Assembly: GCA_014155875.1 (NCBI GenBank)
Contig: JACEFZ010011124.1
Location: forward strand, 1-64,000
DNA from: Cepaea nemoralis
Taxonomy: Eukaryota; Mollusca; Gastropoda; Stylommatophora; Helicidae
DNA: 64,000 nt
Reading direction: 5' to 3'
In this document: positions 35,551 through 46,439 of the stretch, one piece after another
Layout of the letters: each line of letters opens with the position of its first letter
How positions within the stretch are numbered: the first letter of the stretch is position 1
The notes under the pieces: generated by a model
Told to the model about the DNA's origin: nothing
Database searches by the model: none
The model's input: only the letters and a program-made list of their open reading frames with translations
Program-made: the position numbers and the translations under genes

Positions 35551-37104
35551 TACACACTACAAAAGACTTGTGCAGTTTGTTAAGGAACGTTAGGAACGGA
35601 CATTGTGTAGAGTGCAACCGGTCCATGATTAACTGTTAATACCACCGGTGTCTATTTCGGATGTTCATGAAATTGGATTACCAGAGGTCTACAGAGGCAA
35701 AGCAGTATCCGGCAAGATGGTTTCGGCAACGGGTGAGAAGTACATGTTCTGACGTACCGTGCTGTGGTCTATCTTTGCTGGGATCAGCTGACTGGGTTGC
35801 TGTCTGAGAGTCAGAGTCTACACACTTTATAGAACACGTCACACATTTTCTTCACATACACGTCTCATATACGTTACACTTTTATTTTAATAAATTACTC
35901 TTTATTAATTTCTAGAAGCAAGAGTTGTTGAGTATGTTGCGTTGGGGAAGTATGAGAGGGGGCATAGTACGACAGTGAGAGGGTGACAGGAAAAGGTGTC
36001 CATAGGCTGATGGAGTGTGTTGGACGGAAGCTGGTGGATTCTCCAGGATATGAATAAGGGGAAAAATATTATAATGTGGGTGTCGACTCTCTTCACTCCA
36101 GGGACGACACTTTAAAGGAGGACACGACACTATTTCAACTGCCGAATTCGATGCTATCATATTTCATAAATAAATGATAATTAACTTGCCTGTGGGCTAT
36201 CGTTCTCTACCTATATTACGTTTATCTGAGTTACGTTGATCTATGTCTGGTGTGACGCCATGACCTTTAATTGCTGATCGCTCGGCCAGTTATGATGCGC
36301 TAAACTCTTTTCATTTCTTCTGCACCCTGCGTTCATTCTCGATTGTTCCTTGCCATTCAGATTGTGCCCTTATTTCCTGACGTTGCGGGAGTCTCATTTA
36401 GCGTATCCATATCCTTTTCAATTAGTTATTGTTGTTGAAACTTCGGTGTTACAATCAAGACCGCCCGTCTTCAAGATGTTGTCAAACTTCACTGCCTATG
36501 GTAACCGTAGTCCCTGTGACGTATGTGATATAGTAAAACGTCCTTACCTTTTCCTAGCATTGACTCCCTTAAAAATAAACAACCCCTTACAATTACGGTT
36601 TAAGTATCTTACTTAATATAGGAGGAAAACTAACCCGTAGGGTAGCTTAATTTATTTGGTAGTAGGAAAATTTGGCCGTAGGTTTCTTTCACGTACCTGG
36701 CAAGACCCGGACTGATTGAAAAACAAAGGCACTTCAGTGTCCATTTTGGTCAGTGCATCACAAAGAGCAGACATGTAAAAGTTTTCCCTTCGGGGAGAAG
36801 GCACTTTGCCTTTAAAAATATATCACTCTCTGCAAAGTATTGGTATGTTATATCTACATTATTAAGATGTATTCATGTATTTTTATAAAGTACATATACC
36901 AGTGTGTGTAATTAAGAATTAGTTAGAATGATAATTCAACAGTTCTTGTAAGCTAGAGTCTGATTTTATTTTTAGTACTGAAGCACATGTGGGTGCCACG
37001 CTGTAATTTTTCCTATGTTTTACAATTTCAAATCCCTATGTTAAAATCTTTTATAGGCATTATGAACTTATATCTAACTAATAGTGCTTATAACCTATAA
37101 ATAT

Positions 37105-37430
37105 TATGTGTACTGTAGAGTATCAAAACTCAGGTCCGAAACACATTCTAGGAATTATCTCAATGTAGGAACAGACTCCTGATCCATACTTCAAAGAAGA
37201 AAACTCGTTTCTGCCAATTTCATAGTCCTATGAAAAATAACTTCTATGCAGGGTGAACTATATCTCACTATCTATGCTTAGAAATCTGCAAATAATCTAT
37301 GTACTGTAGAGATAGAACTCTGAAGAACGTTTTCAAGGAAACATTTTCTCAATGTAGAAGCAGAATCCTAATTCATACTTCACAAGTAGAGAACTGGCGT
37401 CTGCCACTTTCAATTATCCTATGTAGTGTA
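37105..37430. repeat. Diverged tandem duplication, about 185-bp spacing
   Basis: Blocks at about 37105-37235 and 37290-37430 share TGTACTGTAGAG, TCTCAATGTAG.A.CAGA, TCCTGATCCATACTTCA-like and TCTGCCA.TTTCA in the same order. Overall similarity is moderate, implying an old duplication. Confidence 0.6.
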
Positions 37431-40241
37431 AATTCACTGTTAAGGATATTTCTGAGCTTGTTTTATCCATGCGGGGACATGCAAATGATTACGCATATTC
37501 CTGACCCTTAGTCAGGGGATAAAATGCTTTTGCTACATTCTAATCTGTAACTTGGAACTATAGTGCTAAATTGTAGTATAATTCTTTTGTTAACAGATTA
37601 GTGACCACTCAGCATGAGTGAGGAACATATAATAATTTCATAAAATATTGCTAGAGAAATGCCATGTTTGAGAATATAAATTCAAGAACATATAAGAAAT
37701 CCAAAAACCTAGGCTCCCTGCATCATCATTATGATTAATTATTATGTATGATTATCATGTACTTGATATCAGAGAAATGTACATGTATGTTTGTTTTTTC
37801 TGTTATGAGAATTTTCTCTGTTCTGATTGTTAATTTTTACTGTGGGAATATACATTTTAATGTTGCCCCTGGGGATTAGAGGATGTTGATGGAAGAATCC
37901 TTGTGTATATCAGTACTTAAAAAGCCAATGTTGAATAGCCTTGGCCTAATGATGATTATAGTGCCGAAAGGAAGACGCGGCATAGGATTCTCTTCAATTA
38001 TAGAGAGAGAGGCAATATCAACACGATGGATGGACAGAAGGACTTCACTCATCTAATAGTCCCTGTAACAATAGAACATAATATAAAGTGAGAAAATACC
38101 TTACTCACTATTAAGAGTCACAATGGCTCTACACCAAGCAACGAGGGACAGTGGAACGTGGACACCCACTCCTTTCCCCTTCTCGTCTTGTTGGTTGTAT
38201 TTTTGTTTGTAATTGTGTTGTAAACCTTTTACCATAACACAGTAGGTTAATGCTCGTGTTGTATTCTTGTCATGCCTTTTCTATAGAAGAGAAGCAAGTG
38301 TTGGTTGATTTGGTGGGACTGCATTTCATCATTTCATCAGGATCCTGGGTTAACAGCCTGGTGAAGGTGAGTCAGGACTAAATGGCTTAACCATGTTCTG
38401 GACCTAGAAATACATCAATGTTTACTGCTGTTCTCATAAGCTGCAAACGCCAACAAAAGAGATACATACGAAGACAACTGACGGTGTGATTGAGGAAGTC
38501 CTATTTTAGTAGGAATATCCAGGATGGACTTCAGTATCTAATAATCTACAAAGATGAAGATCAACAGAGTAACTGACAACAGTGTATCGTCTGCTTTACT
38601 TTTGGGAAGCACCACGTATGGCCTCATCATTCAACAAAATCAGTGAAACTATGGGACAATCCTACTACAAGTTTAATAAAACTATCAATAGTGAGTAACC
38701 TTCAACTGTTGGTTGGATTACCAAGTTAATATCCAACAATGGATGAGTCTTCGAAAGAACGTCTCACAGCTGCAACAGTCAAACATAAAGGTTCAGCCAT
38801 TCAACACCAAGTTCTTGTTATGAACACCAACTCAAACAAATGGGAGAGACACTGAAACAACAATAAGCCAATACAACCAACTTCAGAACCTCTGAACCAT
38901 AACTACACCAGATTACCTCAAGGTTCCAAACCCTGAACACCATCAGATAAAAGACCATATGAAAGCAGCTAAATGCCTCTACATCAGCAACAAGAGGAGT
39001 CATCTAATTGTTTGCAACCCTGTTACTGTGCTGGATTTATTCATCTTTGGATATATGTAGGTATAAATCAATTGTGGCCCTAGTCACAGATACTACCATG
39101 AGATGCCTCTCAGTCATATAAAGTTCTACACTGGACTAGATAACAACGACTTACTCTTTGCTGGTCCAATGTCAACCTAAATGCCATGGGTTATAGACTC
39201 GCGACTTGGTGGGTGTAAAATCTTTGTGGAAATAATTGGGATTAAGCAGAGTAGCTGAATGGTCGTCTACTTGGCACCATGTATGGTGAGATGGTAAAGT
39301 ACCTTCTGCAGAGCTTAAGTGGAAATTCCGGAAAGTTAGACCAACATGAGGCCCCAAATTTCAAAAGACACCGAGCCTACTGCAACAGAGTACTCGAAAA
39401 TTCTAGCCCTCAAAGGGATACATGATTGTGTGTAATTTCTATTCTTGGATTATAGAGTATGATTTGCACCAGCCAATTACCAGTGGATAAATATTAGGAA
39501 CATAACAGAGTGCATTAATTCGGTACCCAGATAATGGGAAAAGGACCTAATCTACAGTAGAGATGAACACTTAACCGCACACCAGGAGATAAAGGACTCT
39601 ATTAATTAGTTTAATTAGTAGTACCAACTGTTTTATATGTGTTTTTTCTATGGAGGTAACAGGTCAGTAGTTTGTTTTTTCAAGGAAGGTTATGGTATGT
39701 ACAGAGTAGTTTGACACCAACTCATTATTTTTCAATCTGAGAACATCTAAAGGGTGTCAGAAATAAATGTTCTATATACTTAGATCATTATTTGCCTTAA
39801 TTATGAGGGTAAATGAAAGTAGACCCAATTTGTGGTTGTTGTGTTGTTTGTAATAACCTTGTTTTTTTTCTGGGGGACACTGGGTACTATGTTGTAATAA
39901 TGCAAATCATTCCCATGCCTGTCTGAAAATGCATAGTGTTCATTACACATATATATGTAACTGCAGATCTTGATTCATATTTGAACTGTTTGTCCAAAAT
40001 TTGTTGATGTGTACATCAAGTCAGTGTGGTGTTCATCAGTGGTTGTTTATATGTTGTGAACAATCAATATCCTTCTAGCACTATAGTAAACTTAAAGGGT
40101 GATGAAGTGGGAAGGGAAACCTACACACAGATGTCATTGTTTCAAGGATTGAACAGTTTTCTCCTGGGGTTTGTGGTAAATATCCCTAATCACCCTGCAT
40201 TATTCTAACAAGTGACCAGAGAATCAATAAACCCCCTAGAC

Positions 40242-40768
40242 CAGTGTTTCCCAACGTGGGGCCCACGCCCCACAGGGGGGCAATTCGATTGTTAAGGGGG
40301 GCAATTCGATTGTTAAGGGGGGCAATTCGATTGTTAAGGGGGGCAATTCGAAAATGGAAGAAATCGGCTGGATATAACAAAACGTGAAGTGAGACTTGAG
40401 ACTGAAGTTAACTAAATTGGAACCTGACATAAAATCTCTTTGCAGCTAGCATCAAGCGCAAGGATCTCACGAAATTTAAATAATAAATAATTACTAATAA
40501 TTAAAATAATATAGAAAAATCTTTCATTAAAATTATTTTGTATTTGAATTTCAGTTCTCCATTATATGTTTTGAAAATTTACTTACTGTGTTTGCTCAAT
40601 AATTTCCTATTGTTTTGTTTCTAAAATATATCATTCAAATTTCGTTAGTGAACATTTCAATTTTTGAATATTAAAAATAATGTATATGTAATGTGGGGGG
40701 GGGGGGGGGCATACGAATTTTAGAAAGGCTTAAGTGGGGCATGACACAAAAAAGGTTGGGAAACACTG
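40242..40768 (+). mobile_element. hAT-type miniature element with perfect 8-bp target duplication
   Basis: Termini CAGTGTTTCCCAACGTGGGG and GGTTGGGAAACACTG are inverted. CCCTAGAC occurs on both sides (40234-40241 and 40769-40776). Near the left end a 21-bp unit (GGGGGGCAATTCGATTGTTA) is repeated three and a half times (40275-40350), and a G run sits near 40694. No transposase is encoded; AT-rich filler lies between. Confidence 0.93.
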
Positions 40769-40917
40769 CCCTAGACTTTTAAACAAAATATTCTCATAAA
40801 TTAAAATCCACATCCCACAACGTCATGTAGTAACGTTTGTATTCATGCGCCTCTCGGTGACTCTCTTTATTTGTCTGCCACAATTTTTTCATCCGATTAT
40901 AAATCATTGACTCATGC

Positions 40918-41168
40918 CTCCGACGCTACATGGCACTGGTCTAGGGATTACACACATTTTCCCGTAATCCTGTATTCTCTCGTAAGTAACGTGATGTGAG
41001 CGAGAGTTGGTAGCGGTTCTCTCCTCGTCAGTAACTTACGGGGTATGTGAGCCGGTCGCTCAGAAAGCAATGGCAAACTACTGAGCGTAATCTTGCCAAG
41101 AAATCAACAATCAGCTGAAAGATACTGATGTTGAAAGCGACGTCCTGTAAAGGATATGAAAAAAAAAT
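40918..41168 (+). mobile_element. tRNA-derived SINE with poly(A) abutting hAT coding sequence
   Basis: Head TGGTCTAGGGATTAC (A-box region) is followed by B-box relic GCGGTTCTCTCC, then CAGAAAGCAATGGCAAACTA, CTTGCCAAGAAATCAACAAT, GTCCTGTAAAGGATATG and nine A. Immediately after the tail the hAT transposase resumes at TGGTATCAGTG. No copy of that duplication lies directly to the left of the SINE. A near copy (TGGCATCAGTG) lies at 33780-33790 instead. Confidence 0.85.
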
Positions 41169-41345
41169 GGTATCAGTGTTTGGAACAACTTATGTCTGTG
41201 AGCAAACATTTTCAAAAATGAAATATGTGAAATCAATATATCGATCGACGATTGACTGATGAAAATTTGAAAGCAATTCTCTAGTTTCAAACCAAACATG
41301 GATGAAATCTTGAAAGCCAAATATCAACTTCACAAATCTCACTAA
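41168..41345 (+). pseudogene. hAT transposase, C-terminal dimerisation end
   Basis: Plus frame reads VSVFGTTYVCEQTFSKMKYV, KSIYRSTI, then in a shifted frame TDENLKAIL and KPNMDEILKAKYQLHKSH before the stop near 41345. FGTTYVCEQTFS is the conserved hAT C-terminal dimerisation motif. The fragment begins where the block ending at 33790 stops (ASV), so it completes the order of the same protein family. A 16-bp hAT terminus lies 600 bp downstream. Confidence 0.82.
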
Positions 41346-41468
41346 CCTTTTTTGCTGCTTAGTTTGTGAGATTCGGATATGTGCACACTAGGTCTGATGT
41401 AACTATCTTTGTTGCTAACGTCGCCTTCTTTGATAACCTTTTGTAGTAAATACATATGTTGGTTGTCT

Positions 41469-41477
41469 TTGTGTGTG

Positions 41478-41509
<32 letters not shown>

Positions 41510-41541
41510 TGCGTGCTGTGCGTGTGTGTGTGTGTGTGTGT
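41469..41541. repeat. (GT)n / (GC-GT)n microsatellite
   Basis: GT dinucleotides with a central GTGC block. Antisense His-Thr-Arg frames here are artefacts. Confidence 0.97.
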
Positions 41542-41622
41542 ATTGCACGCCACTCACCCGTGATTAACTTAGTTGTTCGTCCTTTTTTCCCCAGAGCGTT
41601 CATTCTGGCTTGCAAGTGTTGT

Positions 41623-41866
41623 TAACGTTAGTTGCATATCCTTTACAGGACGTTTGCAGTCAACACCAGCATTTTTTGCTGTTGTTGATGTCTTGGCAAG
41701 TATACGTTCAGTAGTTTGCCATTGCTTTCTGAACGACCCGCACCAATACCATAGTGTAAAAAACCAGTGCACTGCGGTCTACTGCCAAATCGCGCGCATC
41801 TGTGTTTCGAACGCGGGTATACAAGATTACGAACCGCGTCCGTAAGATCTTCGTCACGGAGTCCGG
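41623..41866 (-). mobile_element. tRNA-derived SINE with different head
   Basis: Imperfect 12-bp duplications TGCAAGTGTTGT (41611-41622) and TGCAAGTATTGT (41867-41878). The minus strand has head CCGGACTCCGTGACGAAGAT, B box GCGTTCGAAACAC, and then the usual body GAAAGCAATGGCAAACTACT, CTTGCCAAGACATCAACAAC and TGTCCTGTAAAGGATATGC. The head is not homologous by eye to that of 42217, so one SINE body is paired with different tRNA-like heads. Confidence 0.87.
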
Positions 41867-41963
41867 TGCAAGTATTGTATAGAATGAGTATGCGGCCCGC
41901 GCACGTCATTCTTTCAGTTTCCGGCCCGCCGATAAAAAAAGTTTGGTGACCCCTGGTCTAGCT

Positions 41964-42680
41964 GAATGACATCCTCACAGTAGGTATCTTTAATGGTACC
42001 AGACAGATTTCTAACTTAGCCTCTGATGTCCCCATCGTTCTGATCTTCAGTGCTAAATCTCTGCAGGAAAGCTTCCCCTTTCTCTTTGTCCATTGTCAAA
42101 CGTGAACCGCTATCTCTGTATATTGTAACCACTGTGGCAGGACGATCTTTCCTTTCCATCTGTTTATGCAATTTGCAGAAATTTCCCTGTGTTTTATCTC
42201 CTCTAATCTCATTCATGCCGGTCTCTCTGGCCGAGGGGTTACAACACTTTCTCCGTAATCCCCATTATCACACAGAGTCTCGTAGCGGGTGAGAACTGGA
42301 AGCGGTTCTACCCCCGCTGGTGACTTGCGGGATAACTGAGCCGGCCGCCCAGAAAGCAATGGCAAACTACTGAGCGTAATCTTGCCAAGAAATCAACAGA
42401 CAGCTGAAAGATGATGCTGTTGACAGCGATGTCCTGTAAAAGGATATGCGAATTTAAAAAAAAAAAATCTCATTCATAAAGTGTTTCTTTTTCGCTCTTA
42501 TGGGTTCTGTTGCACAGCGCTTGAATTCCTCCACCTTGGCTTTCTTTTCTTGCGAAGCTTTCTTCATTTCCTTTTGTGAGCTTTGGGGTGTCCGCCGCAC
42601 TTTCTGTAACTGTTTAACTGCCGCTCTCTTGGATTTCCATGCACGTTCTACCTCGGAGGTCCACCAAGAGGCTGCACATA
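41964..42680 (-). pseudogene. LINE endonuclease-RT linker fragment, inverted, split by a SINE
   Basis: On the minus strand, from 42670 down, the text resembles WWTSEVERAWKSKRAAVKQL, then KKHFMNEIRGDKTQGNF-like, CKLHKQMERKDRPATVVTIY and GEAFLQRFSTEDQND (to about 42020). This is the region between endonuclease and RT in many LINEs: a Lys/Arg-rich helix followed by a linker. A SINE at 42217-42465 interrupts it at MNEI. An RNase H LINE fragment follows directly in the opposite orientation from about 42671. Confidence 0.6.
42217..42465 (+). mobile_element. Intact tRNA-derived SINE with 12-bp target duplication
   Basis: Perfect duplications AATCTCATTCAT at 42205-42216 and 42466-42477. It begins GCCGGTCTCTCTGGCCGAGG. 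The A box lies in TGGCCGAGGGG and the B box is GGTTCTACCCC. The body holds CAGAAAGCAATGGCAAACTA and CTTGCCAAGAAATCAACAGA; the tail is GGATATGCG plus A-rich. Transcription would be by RNA polymerase III. It is the best-preserved copy in the window. Confidence 0.95.
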
Positions 42681-43520
42681 AGTAGGTTTGCTAGTGACAC
42701 TGCATGCCCTCTATCTGAGACGACCCACACTCGACAGACGGTGCAGAGAGCAGAACCCTGCCGCTGTCAATGCAGAAGTCAATGCGCTCATCTATGAACA
42801 CTCAGATAGCCCCGAAGTGCTCATCTATACAGATGGATCTGTTGTAAAGCAGCACAGAAGTGCGTGGGCATTTACAGCCCATTCAGCGGGCCGAACCGTT
42901 CAAGAATCCAGGGTGCCCACTCTATGACCACGAGCAGCATGACGATGGAGGTGATGGCAGTTACACAGGCTTTCATATGGCTGGAGTCACAGCATTATAC
43001 CAACGTGTGTGTACTAAGTGATTCAATGAGCATGATTCAGAAGGTCGAAGCTGGATCTGTACGTAGAGAGTGGACTGAATTGCTGCGAAAGTCTGTTGTC
43101 CGTAAAGTCACCTTCATCTTCGTCCCGGGACATGCGGGAGTCGAGGGAAATGAACGAGCTGACAAACTGGCTGGCTCTGCACCCCCTGTAGATGGCCAGC
43201 CCATGGATCATGCCGATGTTATTAACGTCCTTAAAGATATGGCGAGAACAGAGGACTTTGACGTCAGTGAATCCACATCGCTGTCCAGGATGAAAGACTT
43301 GGGAGCAAGAATCGGCACAGCCAAACGCGAGAGGTACATCGGGAAAACAAGGCGCCTCGTCAACCAACTCAGAACTGGCACTATTAGCCACCGGACGCTG
43401 ATGCATATGCTTGGGGGAGGATCTGAGCACCTATGGACATGTCCGGAGTGCAATGACAGCGACAGGGTTCTGCTCTCTGCACCGTCTGTCGAATGTGATA
43501 ATACAGGAGAAAGTGCACTT
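42671..43520 (+). pseudogene. RNase H-bearing LINE, 3' part
   Basis: The frame reads REQNPAAVNAEVNALIYEH, EVLIYTDGSVVKQHRSAWAF, which is RNase H motif 1 with the catalytic Asp present. A frame change near 42915 follows, then TSSMTMEVMAVTQAFIWLES (Glu motif), VCVLSDSMSMIQKVEAG (Asp motif), FIFVPGHAGVEGNERADKLA (last motif), RRLVNQLRTGTISHRTL and HLWTCPECNDSD. All four acidic positions are present across the frameshift. It is homologous to 17741-18634, where the first Asp is Tyr. No RT or endonuclease in this orientation precedes it. Confidence 0.85.
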
Positions 43521-44125
43521 AAAAGCTGGAGGCACCGACACCCATTCCTTGCCGGGGTTGATACTGGTAAGACTGCAGACAACGATGTGATTTACTCAAA
43601 GGGAAGCAACCTTCTCTTTTATAGATGTTTGGTTCTAAAGAGCCTAAATATTTCATTTTCAAAGCATCATTTTATAGTTGGAAATACTTTGATGTCTTAA
43701 AATCTGCGATCAGAATCTAGATAAAACTCTTTGAATAAAAGTAAAACTTATAGAATACTGCACATCTGCTTGTAACGTATTGTACAAACATTAACGAGCT
43801 TACATCATATTCCCTGTAGTTGAAATTGTAATGCATTTATTGAATATGCGGACTGGAATGTAATTTCTCTTGAAGGGGAAGTGGTATGGCCTTCATGGCC
43901 CGCCAAACCCTATAATGTTCTGAATATATTGTATGAGTGGGAATGTCACAAACTTTGCACTGAAAAGATGCAGTCAATCAATCATGTGCCATGCCGGGAA
44001 GCGTGGATTGTCTCCCAACCGGTATTGTTCGAGAACGGTATTAACAGTGACTCCGTGGAAGTGATACTGTTGCAGTATCAAGATTATCAACTGTGTTCTA
44101 GAAGAACTCAGAGTCGTGGATGAGC
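43521..44125. other. No gene seen; unexplained 80-codon frame
   Basis: An open frame at 43881-44123 has no recognisable motif and ends near an AACT array. The rest is AT-rich and may be the 3' UTR of the LINE. Confidence 0.35.
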
Positions 44126-44129
44126 TCAG

Positions 44130-44133
44130 TGTT

Positions 44134-44193
<60 letters not shown>

Positions 44194-44425
44194 CTAACCA
44201 ACCACCCAACCAACCAACCAACCAACCAACCAACCACCCAACCAACCAACCAACCAACCAACCAGCCAACCAGCCAACCAACCAACCAACCAACCAACCA
44301 ACCAATCATCCAACCAACCAACCAACCAACCACCCAACCAACCAACCAACCAACCAACCAACTAACTAACTAGCTAACTAACTAACTAACTAACCAACTA
44401 GCCAACCAACCACACAACCAGCTAT
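44130..44425. repeat. (AACT)n / (AACC)n compound array
   Basis: It starts as AACT units (44134-44192), turns to AACC with CACCC and AGCC variants, and returns to AACT (44360-44392). The symmetrical AACT-AACC-AACT layout suggests a point change that spread by slippage in the middle. Confidence 0.97.
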
Positions 44426-44699
44426 CCAACCCACCGGCTATCTAACGTGTGTCCATGTATAATGGCCCAGATTGGTTCAACCATGAATTTCTATAGATTT
44501 CACCCCAAAGCTAACAAAAAACACGGATAACAAAATGCTGTTCCCCTTTGGTAAATATCACAGTCTTCGCCCTGACATCCTTAACAATAATATTGACAGG
44601 ATACAAGACAATAGCATGGTTATTGTCATGTCTATCACACTTTCAACTCACTGGTAATACCTACCAATCGGCTTATTTGCTTGTCTGTCCTATGGTGTT
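44426..44699. other. Spacer before LINE 3' end
   Basis: No motif-bearing frame is visible. Confidence 0.35.
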
Positions 44700-46160
44700 C
44701 ATACCTACATGCATACTGACCTCCATCCATCCATCATGTGCCATGGAGGTAAGCGTAGGCGGTCATGTTCTGCCATCTCACTCGATCAACAGAGTCGTGG
44801 ATCAGTTCCGTGTTTCTGTCTCGACCATGCCACAAGGCCAAGCCATCCAGATACTTGTTTCGAGGTCTTCCCCTGGGTCTGTTCCCCTCGATCTTACCAG
44901 TCGTCACCAAGTTCTCCAAATCATTTCTTCTCATAACATACCCAAAAAATTGTGACTGTCTACGTCTAATGTCTCTAATCAGTTTACGATCTTCATTTGT
45001 TTCTTGAAGGACTTGTTCATTGGTCTTTCTGGCTGTCCATGGTATTCTTTGCATTTTCCTCAGAAACCACATTTCTACAGCCATCAGATGTTTTTCATCC
45101 TGGCTGCTCATTGTCCAAGCTTCACATCCAGATAAAAGTACAGGTTCTATGTAGCATCTCAACACTCTTTTTCTCGTTTCAATTGACATCTTTTTATTGG
45201 TCAGTATGTTTTTCATCTTGCTAAAGGCTACTTTTGCCATGGCGATTCTTGTTCTAATCTCTTCAAGGCATCTCCTATCAGATGTTATTACTGTTCCGAG
45301 ATAATTGTACCTATTCACTTGTTGAAGAATATTCCCAATTTACTTGTATATTACATTGTGGTATTTCGTTCTTCCTAGTGACGACCATAATCTGTGTCTT
45401 TTTACAATTTAATTCTAACCCTTGTTGTTCACTGTGTGTAACAATCGCATCTACTAAATTTTGCAGGTCCTGTTCATTGTCTTCAATCAAGACTGTATCA
45501 TCTGCATATCTAATGTTATTGATGTATCGTCCCCCAATGTTGATTCCTTCCAAATTGTCAATATTTCTGAAAATATTTTCACTGTACAGGGAAAACAGAT
45601 CTGGAGACATTACACATCCCTGTCTCACACCTCTCTTAATAGGCTGATATTGGCTTACTTCATTATCAACTCCTATGGCAGCTTGTTGTTTCCAATATAT
45701 GTTTTTTACAAGTCTAAGGTCTTTCCCATCATTTTGTAGATCTTCAAGCATCCTTATCATGTTGACATGTCTCACTTTATCGAACGCCTTTGTGTAGTCA
45801 ATAAAGCAAAGGTGTAGATCTTTGTTTACTTCTATAGAACGTTCGATTACGGTTCTCAGTATATACACAGCATTTACTGTACCCTTGCCTTCTACAAACC
45901 CACATTGTTCTTCTCCTATTTCAGGTTGTATTTTCCTCCTAACTCTTTGCATGATAATTCTTAGCAAAATCTTCGTGATATGACTCATTATACTAATTAT
46001 TCGATGTTGATCACATTCCAAGGCTCCTGATTTCTTTGGGATTGCAATAAATACAGAATTACATAACTCATGAGGTATATTTCCAGTATCATATATTGTA
46101 TTAAGCAGACTGGTAACTTTATCTATTCCATATTCTTCTAAAGCATTAATCATTTCTGTT
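44700..46160 (-). pseudogene. RTE-like LINE, RT and C-terminus (5'-truncated)
   Basis: The RT frame (46153 to 45311) shows IPHELCNSVFIAIPKKSGA, EEQCGFVEGKGTVNAVYIL, LCFIDYTKAFDKVRHVNM, RGVRQGCVMSPDLFSLYSE and the active site YADD (about 45500). It continues with LELNCKKTQIMVV. A frame shift near 45315 leads to NYLGTVITSDRRCLEEI, RVLRCYIEPVLLSGCEAWTM, MWFLRKMQRIPWTARKTN and GKIEGNRPRGRPRNKYLDGL, ending AYLHGT. The 3' tail is (GATG)n near 44723. The endonuclease is missing. One frame break in about 1.4 kb makes this better preserved than the other RTE-like relics. Confidence 0.87.
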
Positions 46161-46256
46161 GGTCATTCTAGGTCATACTGACCTAGTTGTCTGAATATTT
46201 AACTGCTTACCTACCTGTCTACGTATGTACCTACCTACATTCCTACATACATTCAT

Positions 46257-46364
46257 ATCCATCCATCCATCCATCCATCCATCCATCCATCCATCCATCC
46301 GTCCGTCCGTCCGTCCGTCCGTCCGTCCGCCCGCCCGCCCGCCCGTCCGTCCGTCCGTCCGTCC

Positions 46365-46420
<56 letters not shown>

Positions 46421-46421
46421 G
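46257..46421. repeat. Block-structured tetranucleotide array
   Basis: Successive blocks of (ATCC), (GTCC), (GCCC), (GTCC) and (GTCT) each differ by one base from the neighbour. Both strands are open in several frames only because the unit is four bases long without stops. Confidence 0.98.
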
Positions 46422-46439
46422 AGTAATAATGTAGTAATA

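Larger units (their letters stand above)
33791..40241. other. Large mostly unknown insert inside the hAT pseudogene
   Basis: About 6.4 kb with no frame longer than about 90 codons and no RT, integrase or transposase motif. Landmarks are an AATAAA at 33950, a TATA-like CCATATAAACCC near 34651, a LINE 3' tail at 35470-35550, a poly(A)-signal cluster near 35889-35910 and a diverged duplication at 37105-37430. The right limit of the whole insert is about 41168. The material may be a composite of several old elements. Confidence 0.45.
29089..41955 (+). mobile_element. Ancient hAT transposon (GTF2IRD2-like) bloated by nested insertions
   Basis: Left terminus CAGGGGTCACCAAACT followed by ACGGCCCGCGGGTCGC; right terminus is the exact complement of its first 16 bases, ending GTTTGGTGACCCCTG at 41955. 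Flanking octamers GCCTAAGT and GTCTAGCT agree at 5 of 8 positions, weak but acceptable for an old insertion. Transposase pieces of one family lie between them in the right order and strand (30880, 32976, 41168). Interrupting material is a LINE with SINE, a Penelope-like fragment, about 7.4 kb of mostly unknown DNA, and further SINEs. Treating all of this as one element is inference; the two termini could also belong to two copies. Confidence 0.6.
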
